A DNA stretch of 64,000 nt, from positions 1,550,001 through 1,614,000 of the forward strand of contig NZ_CP018620.1 in the NCBI RefSeq assembly GCF_001908275.1. Reading direction: 5' to 3'. A program made the translations under genes and the position numbers. Positions within the stretch are counted from its first letter, which is position 1, and each line of letters starts with the position of its first letter. Shown here one piece after another: positions 27,258 to 36,216 of the stretch. Under the pieces are notes generated by a model. It saw only the letters and a list, made by a program, of their open reading frames with translations. It searched no databases and had not been told where the DNA came from. The stretch comes from Paenibacillus xylanexedens (GTDB taxonomy: Bacteria > Bacillota > Bacilli > Paenibacillales > Paenibacillaceae).

Positions 27258-27632
27258 TAAAAAAAAGCCTCGTCCTTTATTCCATTCCCCGGTTGGGAAC
27301 AGAATAAAGGACGAAGCTTGTGCCTCGCGGTGCCACCTTCATTGGCCGCTCTGTTGCGGCCCACTTGAGGGATACGGATGAGGCATCTACCAGGAGCCCG
27401 TTTATGAGCTTCCATGCCTATCGATATCCTGTCCATGGATAACGGCTGGACATGCCGCCTCGCCTACTGAAAGTGTGTATTCCTAGGAACGGATACAGAC
27501 TCTGTTCAACTCGGAACTCCGAAGCCCATTTCCACATATCCGATGCACCGACTTCCACCACCCGCCGGCTCTCTGTAGCATCCTGACATACGTACTTCTC
27601 TTCATCATCGCGGATAACAAATGTTTACAATT
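27258..27632 (-). ncRNA. T-box leader (tryptophan specifier) for trpS
   Basis: tRNA-sensing riboregulator on the minus strand. Stem I features are seen (GAAGAGAAGTA, AGAGAGCCGG, GGTGGTGGAAGTCGG). The specifier is UGG (27528-27526) in the context GAAA-UGG-GC. The T-box sequence GGTGGCACCGCG lies at 27338-27327; its UGGC bulge would pair with the ACCA end after a G discriminator, as in bacterial tRNA-Trp. The intrinsic terminator (27318-27258) has a long stem and a run of T's. Uncharged tRNA-Trp should favour the antiterminator and allow trpS expression. Confidence 0.93.
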
Positions 27633-27638
27633 TCCAGA

Positions 27639-27667
27639 ATTATATCACGCTTTGATTCCACTGACCA
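27639..27667 (-). promoter_or_regulatory. Sigma-A promoter for the T-box/trpS transcript
   Basis: Minus-strand -35 TGGTCA (27667-27662) and -10 TATAAT (27644-27639), 17-bp spacing. The -35 and spacer lie in the 3' end of the upstream EamA transporter gene. The expected transcription start is near 27632. Confidence 0.7.
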
Positions 27668-28580
27668 GCTTATGTTTACGACCGCTCATATTGGTGCCAA
27701 GCACACCGGCGATAATTAACAATGCACCAATATAGTGATAGCTACCCACTGGTTCATGCAATATCCATGCACCTCCTACGATGGAGATGAGCGTGGACAG
27801 ATTGCTGAATACACTCATTTGCGAAGCCTCCAGATGAGTAAGGGCATAGCTCGCGAGCAGGGTAGAGATCATGGTGGAGAGAATTGCCAGATAAGCGAGC
27901 GCACCCAGATAGGATGTATCTCCAAGTGGTTTGATGTAGTCCATCATGGAACCGCTGGAAGCATGACGGATCAGGGAAGCGGCGTTAAATACAATACAGC
28001 CAACCATTAATGTGACCCATGTTAGTTCCATTGGTTTGTACTTCTGGGTTAATGGTCTTGCAAGCACACCATACCCTGCAAAACAGACTGTGGATAGCAG
28101 CAATAATGCAATCCCTTTCAGGTTACCTATAGACATGCCGCTTCCTTGCATTATGAAGATAAAAACTACTCCAGCGACAGATAGAAGCAGGAATAGCTTC
28201 TGCATCGTTGATGTGCGTTCTTTCAGGAATACTGAAGCGAGAACGAGTGTGAATACAGGGGCCATAGCCTGAATAATTCCGGCTTCCGATGAGTTGGAAG
28301 AGACAAGTCCAAAGGCTTGAAAGGCAAAAAATAAGACAGGAGATAACAGCCCAAGTGGAATAATTCTCCACAGATCACGAAGGCTAAGTCGAATTTTGAT
28401 CCAGCCAAAAATGATAGGAATGCTGACAACGATCAACGACAGCGCGAATCGGTGGGCAAGCACATCAATCGGATGTGCAACAGTGACGGTCATTTTAACA
28501 AATAAAAAAGATAGACCGATAATAGCTGCGTACAGTATAGCTGCGATATAAGCATATCCCCGAGTGTGTGTTGTGTTCAT
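27645..28580 (-). CDS. EamA/DMT-family transporter
   Basis: A 311-residue permease with ten predicted helices in two EamA repeats (first ending LFLLLSVAGVVFIFI, second ending YHYIGALLIIAGVLGTNMSG). DMT proteins export metabolites or amino acids; the substrate is not visible from sequence. TTGGAGGAG precedes the ATG at 28580. It is divergent from a MocR-type regulator, a common arrangement in which the regulator controls the transporter. Confidence 0.92.
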   Translation of the reverse strand: MNTTHTRGYAYIAAILYAAIIGLSFLFVKMTVTVAHPIDVLAHRFALSLIVVSIPIIFGWIKIRLSLRDLWRIIPLGLLSPVLFFAFQAFGLVSSNSSEAGIIQAMAPVFTLVLASVFLKERTSTMQKLFLLLSVAGVVFIFIMQGSGMSIGNLKGIALLLLSTVCFAGYGVLARPLTQKYKPMELTWVTLMVGCIVFNAASLIRHASSGSMMDYIKPLGDTSYLGALAYLAILSTMISTLLASYALTHLEASQMSVFSNLSTLISIVGGAWILHEPVGSYHYIGALLIIAGVLGTNMSGRKHKLVSGIKA

Positions 28581-28691
28581 GAATGCTCCTCCAATACAGT
28601 AGTCATAGCGTTTTATCTTTCATTATCCTGAGTTATGTCAGGTTCGAGGCATGTGCTGGCCTTATTCAATATACTGCCGGGTGCATCGTGC

Positions 28692-28728
28692 TACAATAGA
28701 TAAAAGGTTGAACTGTATCGGTACAGTT
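28692..28728 (+). promoter_or_regulatory. MocR-gene promoter and inverted-repeat operator candidate
   Basis: An extended -10 (TGC then TACAAT, 28692-28697) with no good -35 is followed by AACTGTA-TCGG-TACAGTT (28711-28728). This perfect 7-bp inverted repeat lies just after the expected transcription start. Its location between divergent transporter and regulator genes makes it a candidate autoregulatory site. Confidence 0.5.
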
Positions 28729-28739
28729 GTTGGAGAGGG

Positions 28740-30134
28740 ATGGGTGCATTGAGAAAATACGAAGTGATTGCCGAAGCGTTAAAGCAATGGATTCAGGAAC
28801 AGATGCAGCAGCAGGATCGTCGCCAGTGGGCGGATAAGGGCATTCGACTGCCAGCAGTTCGAGTTGTAGCAGAACAATATCAATGCAGTGTAAGTACAGC
28901 GATTCGAGCATATGAGTGGCTGGAACAGCGGCATTTGGTGTACGCCATACCTCAATCCGGTTATTATGCTGTACAGAACGGGACAGGTGCTCAGGACATG
29001 GATTGGCAGGGAGCGTTGGACTTTGCTTCAGCTGCTCCCGATCCAAGGGTGTTCCCTTATGCAGACTTTCGTCACTGTGTGGATCAGGCGATGGAGAAGA
29101 AGCAGGCAGAGTTATTTATGTATGGCACGGATCAGGGATTACCTTCGCTAATTCTGCTGTTGCAGAAGCAGTTTTCGGATTATCAGGTGTTTGCGAGAAC
29201 AGAGCAGTTCTTTATCACGTCAGGTGTGCAACAGGCACTGGCTGTACTTGCATTGATGCCTTTTCCCAATGGAAAGAGAAAAGTACTGCTTGAACTACCG
29301 ACCTATCATAATATGCCCTCGCTACTGATTGGATTGAATGTGCCGATTGCCGGTGTTAGACGTACCCTGGATGGGCTGGACTGGGCATCGCTTGAACGTC
29401 AGTTCGCTGAGGGAGATATCAAGTTTTTCTATGTCATGCCGCGCTTTCACAATCCAATTGGCACATCGTTAACTGTTGCGGAGAAGAAGAGATTGATCCG
29501 GCTTGCTCAGCGGTACGATGTCTATCTGGTGGAGGACGATTATCTGGCTGATCTGGAGGACAATACGAAACAGGACCCGTTATGGTCTTATGATACGGAA
29601 GGCCGGGTCATCTATCTGAAGAGTTACTCCAAAATTCTGTTTCCAGGCCTGCGCATTGGCGTAGCTGTTCTGCCCTTACCCCTGATCCAGTCGTTTGGTG
29701 CGTACAAAAAAATGCTCGATATCGACACTTCAGTCCTGTCTCAAGCTGCGCTGGAGATCTATGTCCACAGCGGAATGTTTGCTCATCACAGGAAAGTGAT
29801 TCGTAACCGCTATGCTGCCCGGATGAACACAGTACATGAGCAACTGGACACATATCCAGAATTTGCTCCGTTTATGGACGCTCCTCGAACAGGAGGGGAG
29901 CATACCGTATTGCCTTTGGCGGGTGATATCCCACTTCGTGTTCTGCTGTCCCGGCTTCAAAAGCGTGGTGTCATCGTTGATACAACAGAACGGTATTATC
30001 CGGAGGGAACATATCAGGTGCATGAGGATCAAATGCTGCGATTGAACATCTCCAATGTGCCGAAGCAGAGAATCGAAGAAGGGATGCAGGTGATCCGGGA
30101 GGAAATTTTGAAACTTCAGATCAGGCAGAAATAA
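28740..30134 (+). CDS. MocR-family transcriptional regulator (GntR-HTH + aminotransferase domain)
   Basis: A 464-residue fusion. The N-terminal GntR winged helix-turn-helix (LPAVRVVAEQYQCSVSTAIRAYEWLEQRHLVYAIPQSGYYA) is followed by a class I PLP-dependent aminotransferase-like domain. The PLP-lysine region is RVIYLKSYSKILFPGLRIGV, with VEDDYLADL as the cofactor-binding Asp strand. Such proteins sense PLP or amino-acid-related ligands and regulate neighbouring genes. GGAGAGGG precedes ATG 28740; TTG at 28749 has better spacing and may be the real start. The divergent EamA gene is the likely target. Confidence 0.93.
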   Translation: MGALRKYEVIAEALKQWIQEQMQQQDRRQWADKGIRLPAVRVVAEQYQCSVSTAIRAYEWLEQRHLVYAIPQSGYYAVQNGTGAQDMDWQGALDFASAAPDPRVFPYADFRHCVDQAMEKKQAELFMYGTDQGLPSLILLLQKQFSDYQVFARTEQFFITSGVQQALAVLALMPFPNGKRKVLLELPTYHNMPSLLIGLNVPIAGVRRTLDGLDWASLERQFAEGDIKFFYVMPRFHNPIGTSLTVAEKKRLIRLAQRYDVYLVEDDYLADLEDNTKQDPLWSYDTEGRVIYLKSYSKILFPGLRIGVAVLPLPLIQSFGAYKKMLDIDTSVLSQAALEIYVHSGMFAHHRKVIRNRYAARMNTVHEQLDTYPEFAPFMDAPRTGGEHTVLPLAGDIPLRVLLSRLQKRGVIVDTTERYYPEGTYQVHEDQMLRLNISNVPKQRIEEGMQVIREEILKLQIRQK

Positions 30135-30166
30135 CGTGAAGAATCGGAGTGTTGTCCGTATATAAC

Positions 30167-30208
30167 AAAAGGCGTCCACACAAGTTGATCACTTGTTGGA
30201 CGCCTTTT
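30167..30208. terminator. Bidirectional intrinsic terminator
   Basis: An 11-bp stem AAAAGGCGTCC (30167-30177) with its complement at 30198-30208, extended by an inner stem with one bulged C and a TGATC loop. It has A's on the left and T's on the right, between the MocR gene and hemL, which converge. Confidence 0.88.
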
Positions 30209-30272
30209 CCATGAATTGTTTTCCACCGACCATACAGCTTGTACGCTATATTGTAGATGGAAATAATCCGTT

Positions 30273-31592
30273 TTATTCCTGAGCCATCGCCTTGAAGGAA
30301 GCTTCTGCGGCTTCCAATGTAGCCTGAACATCCTCGTCTGTATGAGCCGTGGTTAGGAACCAAGCCTCATATTTGGATGGAGCCAAGTTAATGCCACGGT
30401 TCAGCATGTGACGGAAGAAGGAAGCGAACAGCTCTCCATCCGTGTCTTGAGCATGATCGTAGTTCGTAACCGGATGGTCACAGAAATGGGTGGAGAATGC
30501 ACCACGAATCCGGTTGATTGTCAGTGCAATTCCATGACGGTCAGCAGAAGCTTGCAGACCTGCTGTCAGGTCGATAGCAAGGCGTTCCATCTCTTCGTAT
30601 ACACCTGCGCCTTGCAGGACCTCCAGACATGCGATACCAGCCGAGATGGATGCAGGGTTACCAGCCATCGTTCCTGCTTGATAAGCAGGGCCGAGTGGAG
30701 CAACCTGCTCCATAACATGTTTGCGTCCGCCGTAAGCACCGATTGGCAGGCCGCCACCAATAATTTTACCAAGAGCCGTCAGATCGGGTTCAATCTCCGC
30801 ATGATTATCGAGTCCGGCATACGTCTGTGTAGAACCGTAATGGAAACGGAAAGCCGTAATAACCTCGTCATAGATAACCAGTGAGCCGTTGGCCCGTGTC
30901 ATGGCACAGAGACCTTCCAGGAAGCCAGGCTCCGGCATAACCATACCGAAGTTCCCAACGATCGGTTCAACCATGACTGCGGCAACATCATCACCCCAGC
31001 GCTCCAAAGCATCCTTCAGGGCTTCCAGATCATTGTAGGGCACAGTAATGACTTCTTGTGCAATACTGGCTGGAACTCCCGCACTGTCAGGAATTCCGAG
31101 CGTGGAAGGGCCAGAACCGGCAGCCACAAGCACCAGATCGGAGTGACCATGGTAACAGCCGGCGAATTTTACGATCTTGTTACGTTTGGTGTAGGCACGA
31201 GCTACGCGAATCGTAGTCATGACCGCCTCTGTACCAGAGTTTACAAAACGTACTTTATCCATGGAAGGAATAGCTTCCTTCAGCATTTTGGCGAGCTTGA
31301 TCTCAAGTTCAGTCGGGGTACCGTACAGCACGCCATTTGCTGCTGCTTCCGTAATGGCCTGCGTAATATGCGGGTGGGCATGTCCTGTAACAATTGGACC
31401 GTAAGCAGCCAGATAGTCAATATAACGGTTGTCATCGACATCCCAGAAGTGGGCCCCTTGGGCTTTTTTCATAAATACAGGTGCACCGCCACCAACGGCT
31501 TTGAACGAGCGTGAAGGGCTGTTAACACCTCCTACAATATGCTCAAGTGCTTCTGCGTATAGAAGTTCGGAACGGGAACGTGATGTATTCAT
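30273..31592 (-). CDS. hemL: Glutamate-1-semialdehyde 2,1-aminomutase
   Basis: PLP enzyme making 5-aminolevulinate for heme synthesis, 439 residues. Family marks: the N-terminal [58 protein letters not shown], and the PLP-Lys in [18 protein letters not shown] (near residue 275). It stands alone, not in a hem operon. Bacillus carries two such enzymes (HemL and the paralogue GsaB), and isolated copies are often GsaB-like, so the exact orthology is open. A GAAAGGAAG ribosome site precedes the ATG. Confidence 0.92.
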   Translation of the reverse strand: MNTSRSRSELLYAEALEHIVGGVNSPSRSFKAVGGGAPVFMKKAQGAHFWDVDDNRYIDYLAAYGPIVTGHAHPHITQAITEAAANGVLYGTPTELEIKLAKMLKEAIPSMDKVRFVNSGTEAVMTTIRVARAYTKRNKIVKFAGCYHGHSDLVLVAAGSGPSTLGIPDSAGVPASIAQEVITVPYNDLEALKDALERWGDDVAAVMVEPIVGNFGMVMPEPGFLEGLCAMTRANGSLVIYDEVITAFRFHYGSTQTYAGLDNHAEIEPDLTALGKIIGGGLPIGAYGGRKHVMEQVAPLGPAYQAGTMAGNPASISAGIACLEVLQGAGVYEEMERLAIDLTAGLQASADRHGIALTINRIRGAFSTHFCDHPVTNYDHAQDTDGELFASFFRHMLNRGINLAPSKYEAWFLTTAHTDEDVQATLEAAEASFKAMAQE

Positions 31593-31686
31593 AAGATAAC
31601 TTCCTTTCGTAATTCAAAATATGATAAAGGTACAAGCTACAGAAAGATATGATGATTTTCTCATAATAGTATAGCCGGGCACAACG

Positions 31687-31712
31687 AGAGGGCAGCGTAA
31701 TGGCTGCCCTCT
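31687..31712 (-). terminator. Hairpin after the LCP gene, weak terminator
   Basis: A perfect 10-bp stem (31687-31696 with 31703-31712), 6-base loop, just downstream of the LCP-family gene on the minus strand. It has no U-tract, so it may stabilise the 3' end more than stop transcription. Confidence 0.5.
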
Positions 31713-31723
31713 GCATGTTTGGA

Positions 31724-32767
31724 TTACTGAGCCGGTTGCTCTGACTTTTGATCGTCACCACTGGCTGTTTTATCTTCGGTGCTGGTTGTACTATCATCGG
31801 TTGTAGCAGGCGGGTGAATAATATCCTGAATATGCTGCTTCAATTTCTCTTCATTGGTAACCGTCAATACTTGCGCACCGCCTGCTGTACGTTCTTCTTT
31901 CAGCAGGTTCATTGGCGGGATCTGCTCACTGCCATTCATGCTGCTCTGGTAACCGAGGCCACCCAGTTTCCACATATCGGAGAGTGTCAGATTCGTATCC
32001 ACATAAGGATTAACCTGTTCCAGAATGGAAGGCAGCTTGGCAATGGTTGTTGTTGACTGCATTTTCGCCGTCACAGCTTTCAGCAACTCACGCTGACGCT
32101 CGGAACGAGCGAAATCCGACATCGCATCATGACGGAAACGAACATACATGAGCGCTGTCTCGCCATCCAGATGCTGATACCCTTTTTTGAGATCAATATC
32201 GTATTCGTTATTGTCTGCTTTACTTGTATAGTGCATGTCTTTCTCCACATCAAAATCAACACCGCCAACGGCATCCACCAATTTGATGAATCCCTGGAAA
32301 TCCGTATACACATAATACTGTACAGGAATGCCGAGCAGATCGCCGGCAGCTTGCATCGCTGCATTAGGGCCGTGGGTGATAGCGGTGTTGATCCGCTCCT
32401 TGCCATATCCGTCAATATTGACGTAAGTGTCGCGCAGAATGGAGAACAGATTGATTTTTTTGGTCAGTGGGTCGAGCGATACAACCATCATGCTGTCGGA
32501 GCGAGGAACTTCACCTTTTTTCAATCCACGTGCATCGACACCCATAACGAGAATATTTACCGTTTCTGTGCCTTCCCATTTGGGTGGGTCAGGAGTATTT
32601 ACTTTCTCCACATTTTCGATGCCTGCGAATGGTGAATCGTCGCCGTCCTTTGCCAAACCGTCCAACTGATTGAGAATAGAACCGAAATAATATGCCGCTG
32701 CTCCTCCAATAATTAACACGAAGGCGGCAAGAGAAATCCATATGGTTCTCTTCGTCTTTCTGGTCAT
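31724..32767 (-). CDS. LCP family (LytR-CpsA-Psr) cell-wall glycopolymer transferase
   Basis: A 347-residue membrane-anchored enzyme that attaches teichoic acid-like or other glycopolymers to peptidoglycan. There is a short basic N-terminus, then a membrane anchor (IWISLAAFVLIIGGAAAYYF). The LCP domain has NILVMGVDARG, PRSDSMMVVSLDP, FSILRDTYVNIDGYGKERINTAI, DAVGGVDFDVE and YVRFRHDAMSDFARSERQRELL. These contain the conserved Asp and Arg residues that hold the lipid pyrophosphate. The C-terminal tail is low-complexity, rich in Thr/Asp/Ser. The start at 32767 has AAAGGAG upstream; the longer frame to 32821 is not needed. Confidence 0.93.
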   Translation of the reverse strand: MTRKTKRTIWISLAAFVLIIGGAAAYYFGSILNQLDGLAKDGDDSPFAGIENVEKVNTPDPPKWEGTETVNILVMGVDARGLKKGEVPRSDSMMVVSLDPLTKKINLFSILRDTYVNIDGYGKERINTAITHGPNAAMQAAGDLLGIPVQYYVYTDFQGFIKLVDAVGGVDFDVEKDMHYTSKADNNEYDIDLKKGYQHLDGETALMYVRFRHDAMSDFARSERQRELLKAVTAKMQSTTTIAKLPSILEQVNPYVDTNLTLSDMWKLGGLGYQSSMNGSEQIPPMNLLKEERTAGGAQVLTVTNEEKLKQHIQDIIHPPATTDDSTTSTEDKTASGDDQKSEQPAQ

Positions 32768-32979
32768 GCTAGCTCTCCTTTGTATTTGAGATAAAATAAA
32801 AAAACGAGTTCGAGTATTCAAGTAAGAACTAGTCGGAGCTTTCCGTACACGTCTTTTCCCAACATAAGGGCAGGACGCGGCTCCAGACTATTTTAAAGCT
32901 TGCTGAATTTTGACTGATACCATTATAATTTCTTTTTGGGCTACAAGCAATTTCAACAAAATCCAAGTGAGGTATAATC

Positions 32980-34026
32980 ATGCTGGCGATTGATGTCAAA
33001 GATTTGCGCAAGTCGTTTAGCGTCCAGAAAAGCCGAGGTGGGCTGAAGGGCGCATTCCAAGACCTGTTTGCACGTCAATACCAGGAGGTATTGGCTGTAA
33101 ATGATATTTCATTTCAGATTCCGCAGGGCGAAATATGCGGATATATTGGGGAGAACGGTGCCGGTAAATCAACAACGATCAAGATGTTGACCGGCATTTT
33201 GGTGCCTACTTCAGGGCAAATATCGGTTGGTGGATATGTTCCGTATCAGGAACGGGAGAAGTTTGTACAGAATATTGGTGTTGTTTTTGGTCAGCGCAGT
33301 CAATTATGGTGGGATATTGGCGTAATCGAATCCTTCCATTTATTGCGCAAAGTATATCGTGTAGGAGAGGTCGATTTCCGGAAACGTCTGGATGAACTGG
33401 TTGAGCGATTGCAGCTTCAGGACCTGTTAAGCCGTCCGGTGCGGAAGCTCAGTCTTGGTCAGCGTATGCGCTGCGAGTTAGTGGCAGCCTTGTTGCATAA
33501 TCCGAGTATTGTTTTCCTGGATGAGCCAACTATTGGTTTGGATATTGTGGTGAAGTCGGAAATTCGGGATTTCTTGAAAGATATGAACAAGGAGCATGGA
33601 ACGACCATCCTGCTCACCACCCACGATTTGCAGGACATTGAGGCCCTGTGTTCCCGGGTGATCATGCTTGATGCGGGCAACATCATCTATGATGGTGGTC
33701 TGGATCATCTCAAGTCACAGTGGGGGAAGGAGCGGGAGATCCGCTTCAAGTTTGGTTCAGCTCACAACATCAGTCAGATGCAGGAATGGACTGCTGCGTT
33801 GCCTGTACGTTGGACGGTTGAGAATGAATTGTCCGCATCCGTATGGATTCCGCTGGAACTGAACGTTTCGGATGTACTCGGACGTGTCGTTGGACAAGCC
33901 GATATTACCGATATTCAGATTATTGAGATCAACACGGATGAGATTGTGCGCAGTATTTACCAATCCGGTTCCGCCGAGCGTCCCGAGATTGTGGGAGCAG
34001 GGAAAGAAGCGGTGGGTGTATCCTGA
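32980..34026 (+). CDS. ABC-2 transporter ATP-binding protein
   Basis: A 348-residue ATPase. Walker A GENGAGKST (near residue 58), Q-loop VFGQRSQLWWD, signature LSLGQRMR, Walker B IVFLDEP (near 180) and the switch His in LLTTHD are all intact. An additional C-terminal domain of about 100 residues follows. This subgroup is usually encoded with two related six-helix permeases, as here, and is annotated as an ABC-2 exporter of unknown or drug/polymer substrate. GTGAGG precedes the ATG. First gene of a three-gene operon. Confidence 0.93.
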   Translation: MLAIDVKDLRKSFSVQKSRGGLKGAFQDLFARQYQEVLAVNDISFQIPQGEICGYIGENGAGKSTTIKMLTGILVPTSGQISVGGYVPYQEREKFVQNIGVVFGQRSQLWWDIGVIESFHLLRKVYRVGEVDFRKRLDELVERLQLQDLLSRPVRKLSLGQRMRCELVAALLHNPSIVFLDEPTIGLDIVVKSEIRDFLKDMNKEHGTTILLTTHDLQDIEALCSRVIMLDAGNIIYDGGLDHLKSQWGKEREIRFKFGSAHNISQMQEWTAALPVRWTVENELSASVWIPLELNVSDVLGRVVGQADITDIQIIEINTDEIVRSIYQSGSAERPEIVGAGKEAVGVS

Positions 34027-34027
34027 G

Positions 34028-34822
34028 ATGAATAGTGCATTTATTGATTTTATGCGCATCCGTTTTCTAACGATGCTGGCATACCGGGTGAATTATTACT
34101 CCGGCATTTTGATATATACGCTGAATATCGGCGTGTATTACTTTACCTGGCAAGCCATTTACGGTAGCAGTGGTGAACTCGGCGGCTTCACGGCAGCGCA
34201 GATGACCACTTACATCGCTGTATCCTGGATGGCACGTGCCTTTTACTTTAACAACCTGGACCGGGAGATTGCCGCAGATATACGGGATGGTTCCATTGCA
34301 ATTCAATTCATCAGGCCGATCAATTACGTTATGGTCAAAATGATGCAAGGGCTTGGTGAAGGTATTTTCCGCTTCCTGCTCCTCATGATTCCGGGGATGC
34401 TCATCGCCATTCTGCTGTTCCCGGTTGAATTGCCTACGGCGCCATCCGCGTGGATTGGCTTTCTCGTCATGCTGTTCTTCAGTTTCCTCATTAATTCCCA
34501 GATTAATGTGATAACCGGACTGGCGGCATTCTTTGTGGAAAACAATGAAGGCATGATGCGTATGAAACGCGTCGTGGTTGATTTGTTCTCCGGTCTAATC
34601 ATCCCGATCAGCCTGTATCCAGGCTGGATGTCCGCGGTGATGAAAGTATTGCCTTTTCAGGCCATTACGTATCTGCCCGGTTCCGTCTTCACTGGAAGAG
34701 TGGAAGGTACCGCCATCTGGAGTGTACTCGGTATTCAGGTGTTCTGGTTTGCCTTACTGCTGCTTCCGATGGTATTGATCTGGCGTAAGGCGCGCAAGCG
34801 TCTGTTCGTGCAAGGGGGATAA
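34028..34822 (+). CDS. ABC-2 permease subunit 1
   Basis: A 264-residue integral membrane protein with six predicted helices and the family N-terminus FIDFMRIRFLTMLAYRVNYYSGIL. The ATG at 34028 starts one base after the ATPase stop, so it is translationally coupled. The longer frame upstream runs through the ATPase gene and is not real. The substrate is unknown; the two permeases probably form a heterodimer. Confidence 0.88.
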   Translation: MNSAFIDFMRIRFLTMLAYRVNYYSGILIYTLNIGVYYFTWQAIYGSSGELGGFTAAQMTTYIAVSWMARAFYFNNLDREIAADIRDGSIAIQFIRPINYVMVKMMQGLGEGIFRFLLLMIPGMLIAILLFPVELPTAPSAWIGFLVMLFFSFLINSQINVITGLAAFFVENNEGMMRMKRVVVDLFSGLIIPISLYPGWMSAVMKVLPFQAITYLPGSVFTGRVEGTAIWSVLGIQVFWFALLLLPMVLIWRKARKRLFVQGG

Positions 34823-34827
34823 CAGAT

Positions 34828-35613
34828 ATGTACTATATGGGTCTGATCTGGGAATATTTGAAAAATTACATGAAAACACGACTCACGTACCGTGCTGATT
34901 TTTGGGTGGAGATCCTATCGGATCTGCTGTTCCAGGCAACCAACCTGATCTTTATCTTTGTGGTCTTCCGCCACACGGATAACCTGGGCGGCTGGAGTGA
35001 GAGTGAAGTGCTCTTTGTTTATGGATATTTTATGGTGCCCTATGGCATCTTCAGTTGTTTTATCAATCTGTGGGGATTCAGTGAGCGGTACATCGTCAAA
35101 GGTGAGATGGATCGGATCCTGACACGTCCTGCACATAACCTGTTCCAGATCTTGCTTGAAAATGTAGATCCGCCTGCACTCGTGGGCTCGTTTATTGGCT
35201 TGATCATCATGATCTTCAGCGGAGCAGAGATGGGTCTGATGCTGGAGTGGTGGCATATCCCTGCCTTAATTATATTGGCACTCAGCTCAGTCTTGATCTA
35301 TGCGGGCATCTATACCACATTGACTTCACTATCCTTTTATTCGGACGCGCCAACAGGTATTCTGCCGTTGATGTATAACATTCAAGGATATGGACGCTAC
35401 CCGGTAACGATCTATAACCGTGCCATTCAGGTGCTGTTAACCTGGATCATTCCGTTTGCCTTCGTGGGCATCTATCCCGCAGCGTTATTCCTTGAGAGGT
35501 CCGAGATGCATCGCATGGCGCTGCTTACACCTGTGATGGGATTGGTGTTTGGTTCTATGGGATTGCTGTTGTGGAATTTTGGCGTGAAGCGGTATCGCGG
35601 AGCAGGTTCATAA
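34828..35613 (+). CDS. ABC-2 permease subunit 2
   Basis: A 261-residue membrane protein with six helices (DFWVEILSDLLFQATNLIFIFVVF; the conserved EVLFVYGYFMVPYGIF; YPVTIYNRAIQVLLTWIIPFAFV near the C-terminus). This pattern is typical of the COG3694-type permease. It begins 5 bases after the previous stop, with AAGGGGGAT as the ribosome site. Together with the two upstream genes it forms a complete exporter. Confidence 0.9.
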   Translation: MYYMGLIWEYLKNYMKTRLTYRADFWVEILSDLLFQATNLIFIFVVFRHTDNLGGWSESEVLFVYGYFMVPYGIFSCFINLWGFSERYIVKGEMDRILTRPAHNLFQILLENVDPPALVGSFIGLIIMIFSGAEMGLMLEWWHIPALIILALSSVLIYAGIYTTLTSLSFYSDAPTGILPLMYNIQGYGRYPVTIYNRAIQVLLTWIIPFAFVGIYPAALFLERSEMHRMALLTPVMGLVFGSMGLLLWNFGVKRYRGAGS

Positions 35614-35658
35614 TAACGCCCTATAGCATTTCATGGGGGAGATTAGGGAGGAACTGAC

Positions 35659-36123
35659 ATGACGTTAAATGTAGGCGAATTGGCACCGGATTTTGAGCTT
35701 CCGTCCAGTACGGGAGAATCGGTAAAGCTTTCGGATTACCGCGGACAGCGGGTACTGCTTTATTTTTACCCCAAGGATATGACTTCGTCCTGTACGCAAC
35801 AGGCTTGTGATTTCCGGGATCGACATGCTGAATTTGAAGGGCTGAACACGGTCATTCTCGGAATCAGCACCGATCCGATGAAACAACATGACAAGTTTAT
35901 CGCCAAATATGGACTGCCGTTCACTTTGTTGTCGGATGAAGAGCACGTTGTAGCCGAGCAATACGGTGTATGGCAGCTGAAGAAAATGTATGGCAAGGAG
36001 TACATGGGTATGGTTCGCTCCACTTTTCTAATTGATGAAGAGGGGAAATTGATCAAGGACTGGTCCAAAGTTCGGGTCAAAGGACATATCGAGGCTGCGC
36101 TTGAGGCTTTGAAGACATTGTAA
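35659..36123 (+). CDS. bcp: Thioredoxin-dependent peroxiredoxin (BCP type)
   Basis: A 154-residue thiol peroxidase that reduces hydroperoxides with thioredoxin. It has the PxxxTxxC active site as PKDMTSSCTQQAC: peroxidatic Cys45 and a resolving cysteine at Cys50, the atypical 2-Cys BCP arrangement. The usual TPGC is TSSC here. The conserved Arg is in MVRSTFLID. TAGGGAGGA precedes the ATG. It stands alone, followed by a terminator. Confidence 0.94.
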   Translation: MTLNVGELAPDFELPSSTGESVKLSDYRGQRVLLYFYPKDMTSSCTQQACDFRDRHAEFEGLNTVILGISTDPMKQHDKFIAKYGLPFTLLSDEEHVVAEQYGVWQLKKMYGKEYMGMVRSTFLIDEEGKLIKDWSKVRVKGHIEAALEALKTL

Positions 36124-36173
36124 TAAATGATTTAGGCAGGTGTGAATAAATACATCTTATCCGTTTCATCATT

Positions 36174-36216
36174 AAAGGCTGTGCTTCGCGGAATTTACCG
36201 TGAACACAGCCTTTTT
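36174..36216 (+). terminator. Intrinsic terminator
   Basis: A 10-bp outer stem (36174-36183 with 36205-36214) with a further partly paired inner stem and a TTTTT tail, after the peroxiredoxin gene. It touches the 3' end of the converging germination gene. Confidence 0.85.
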
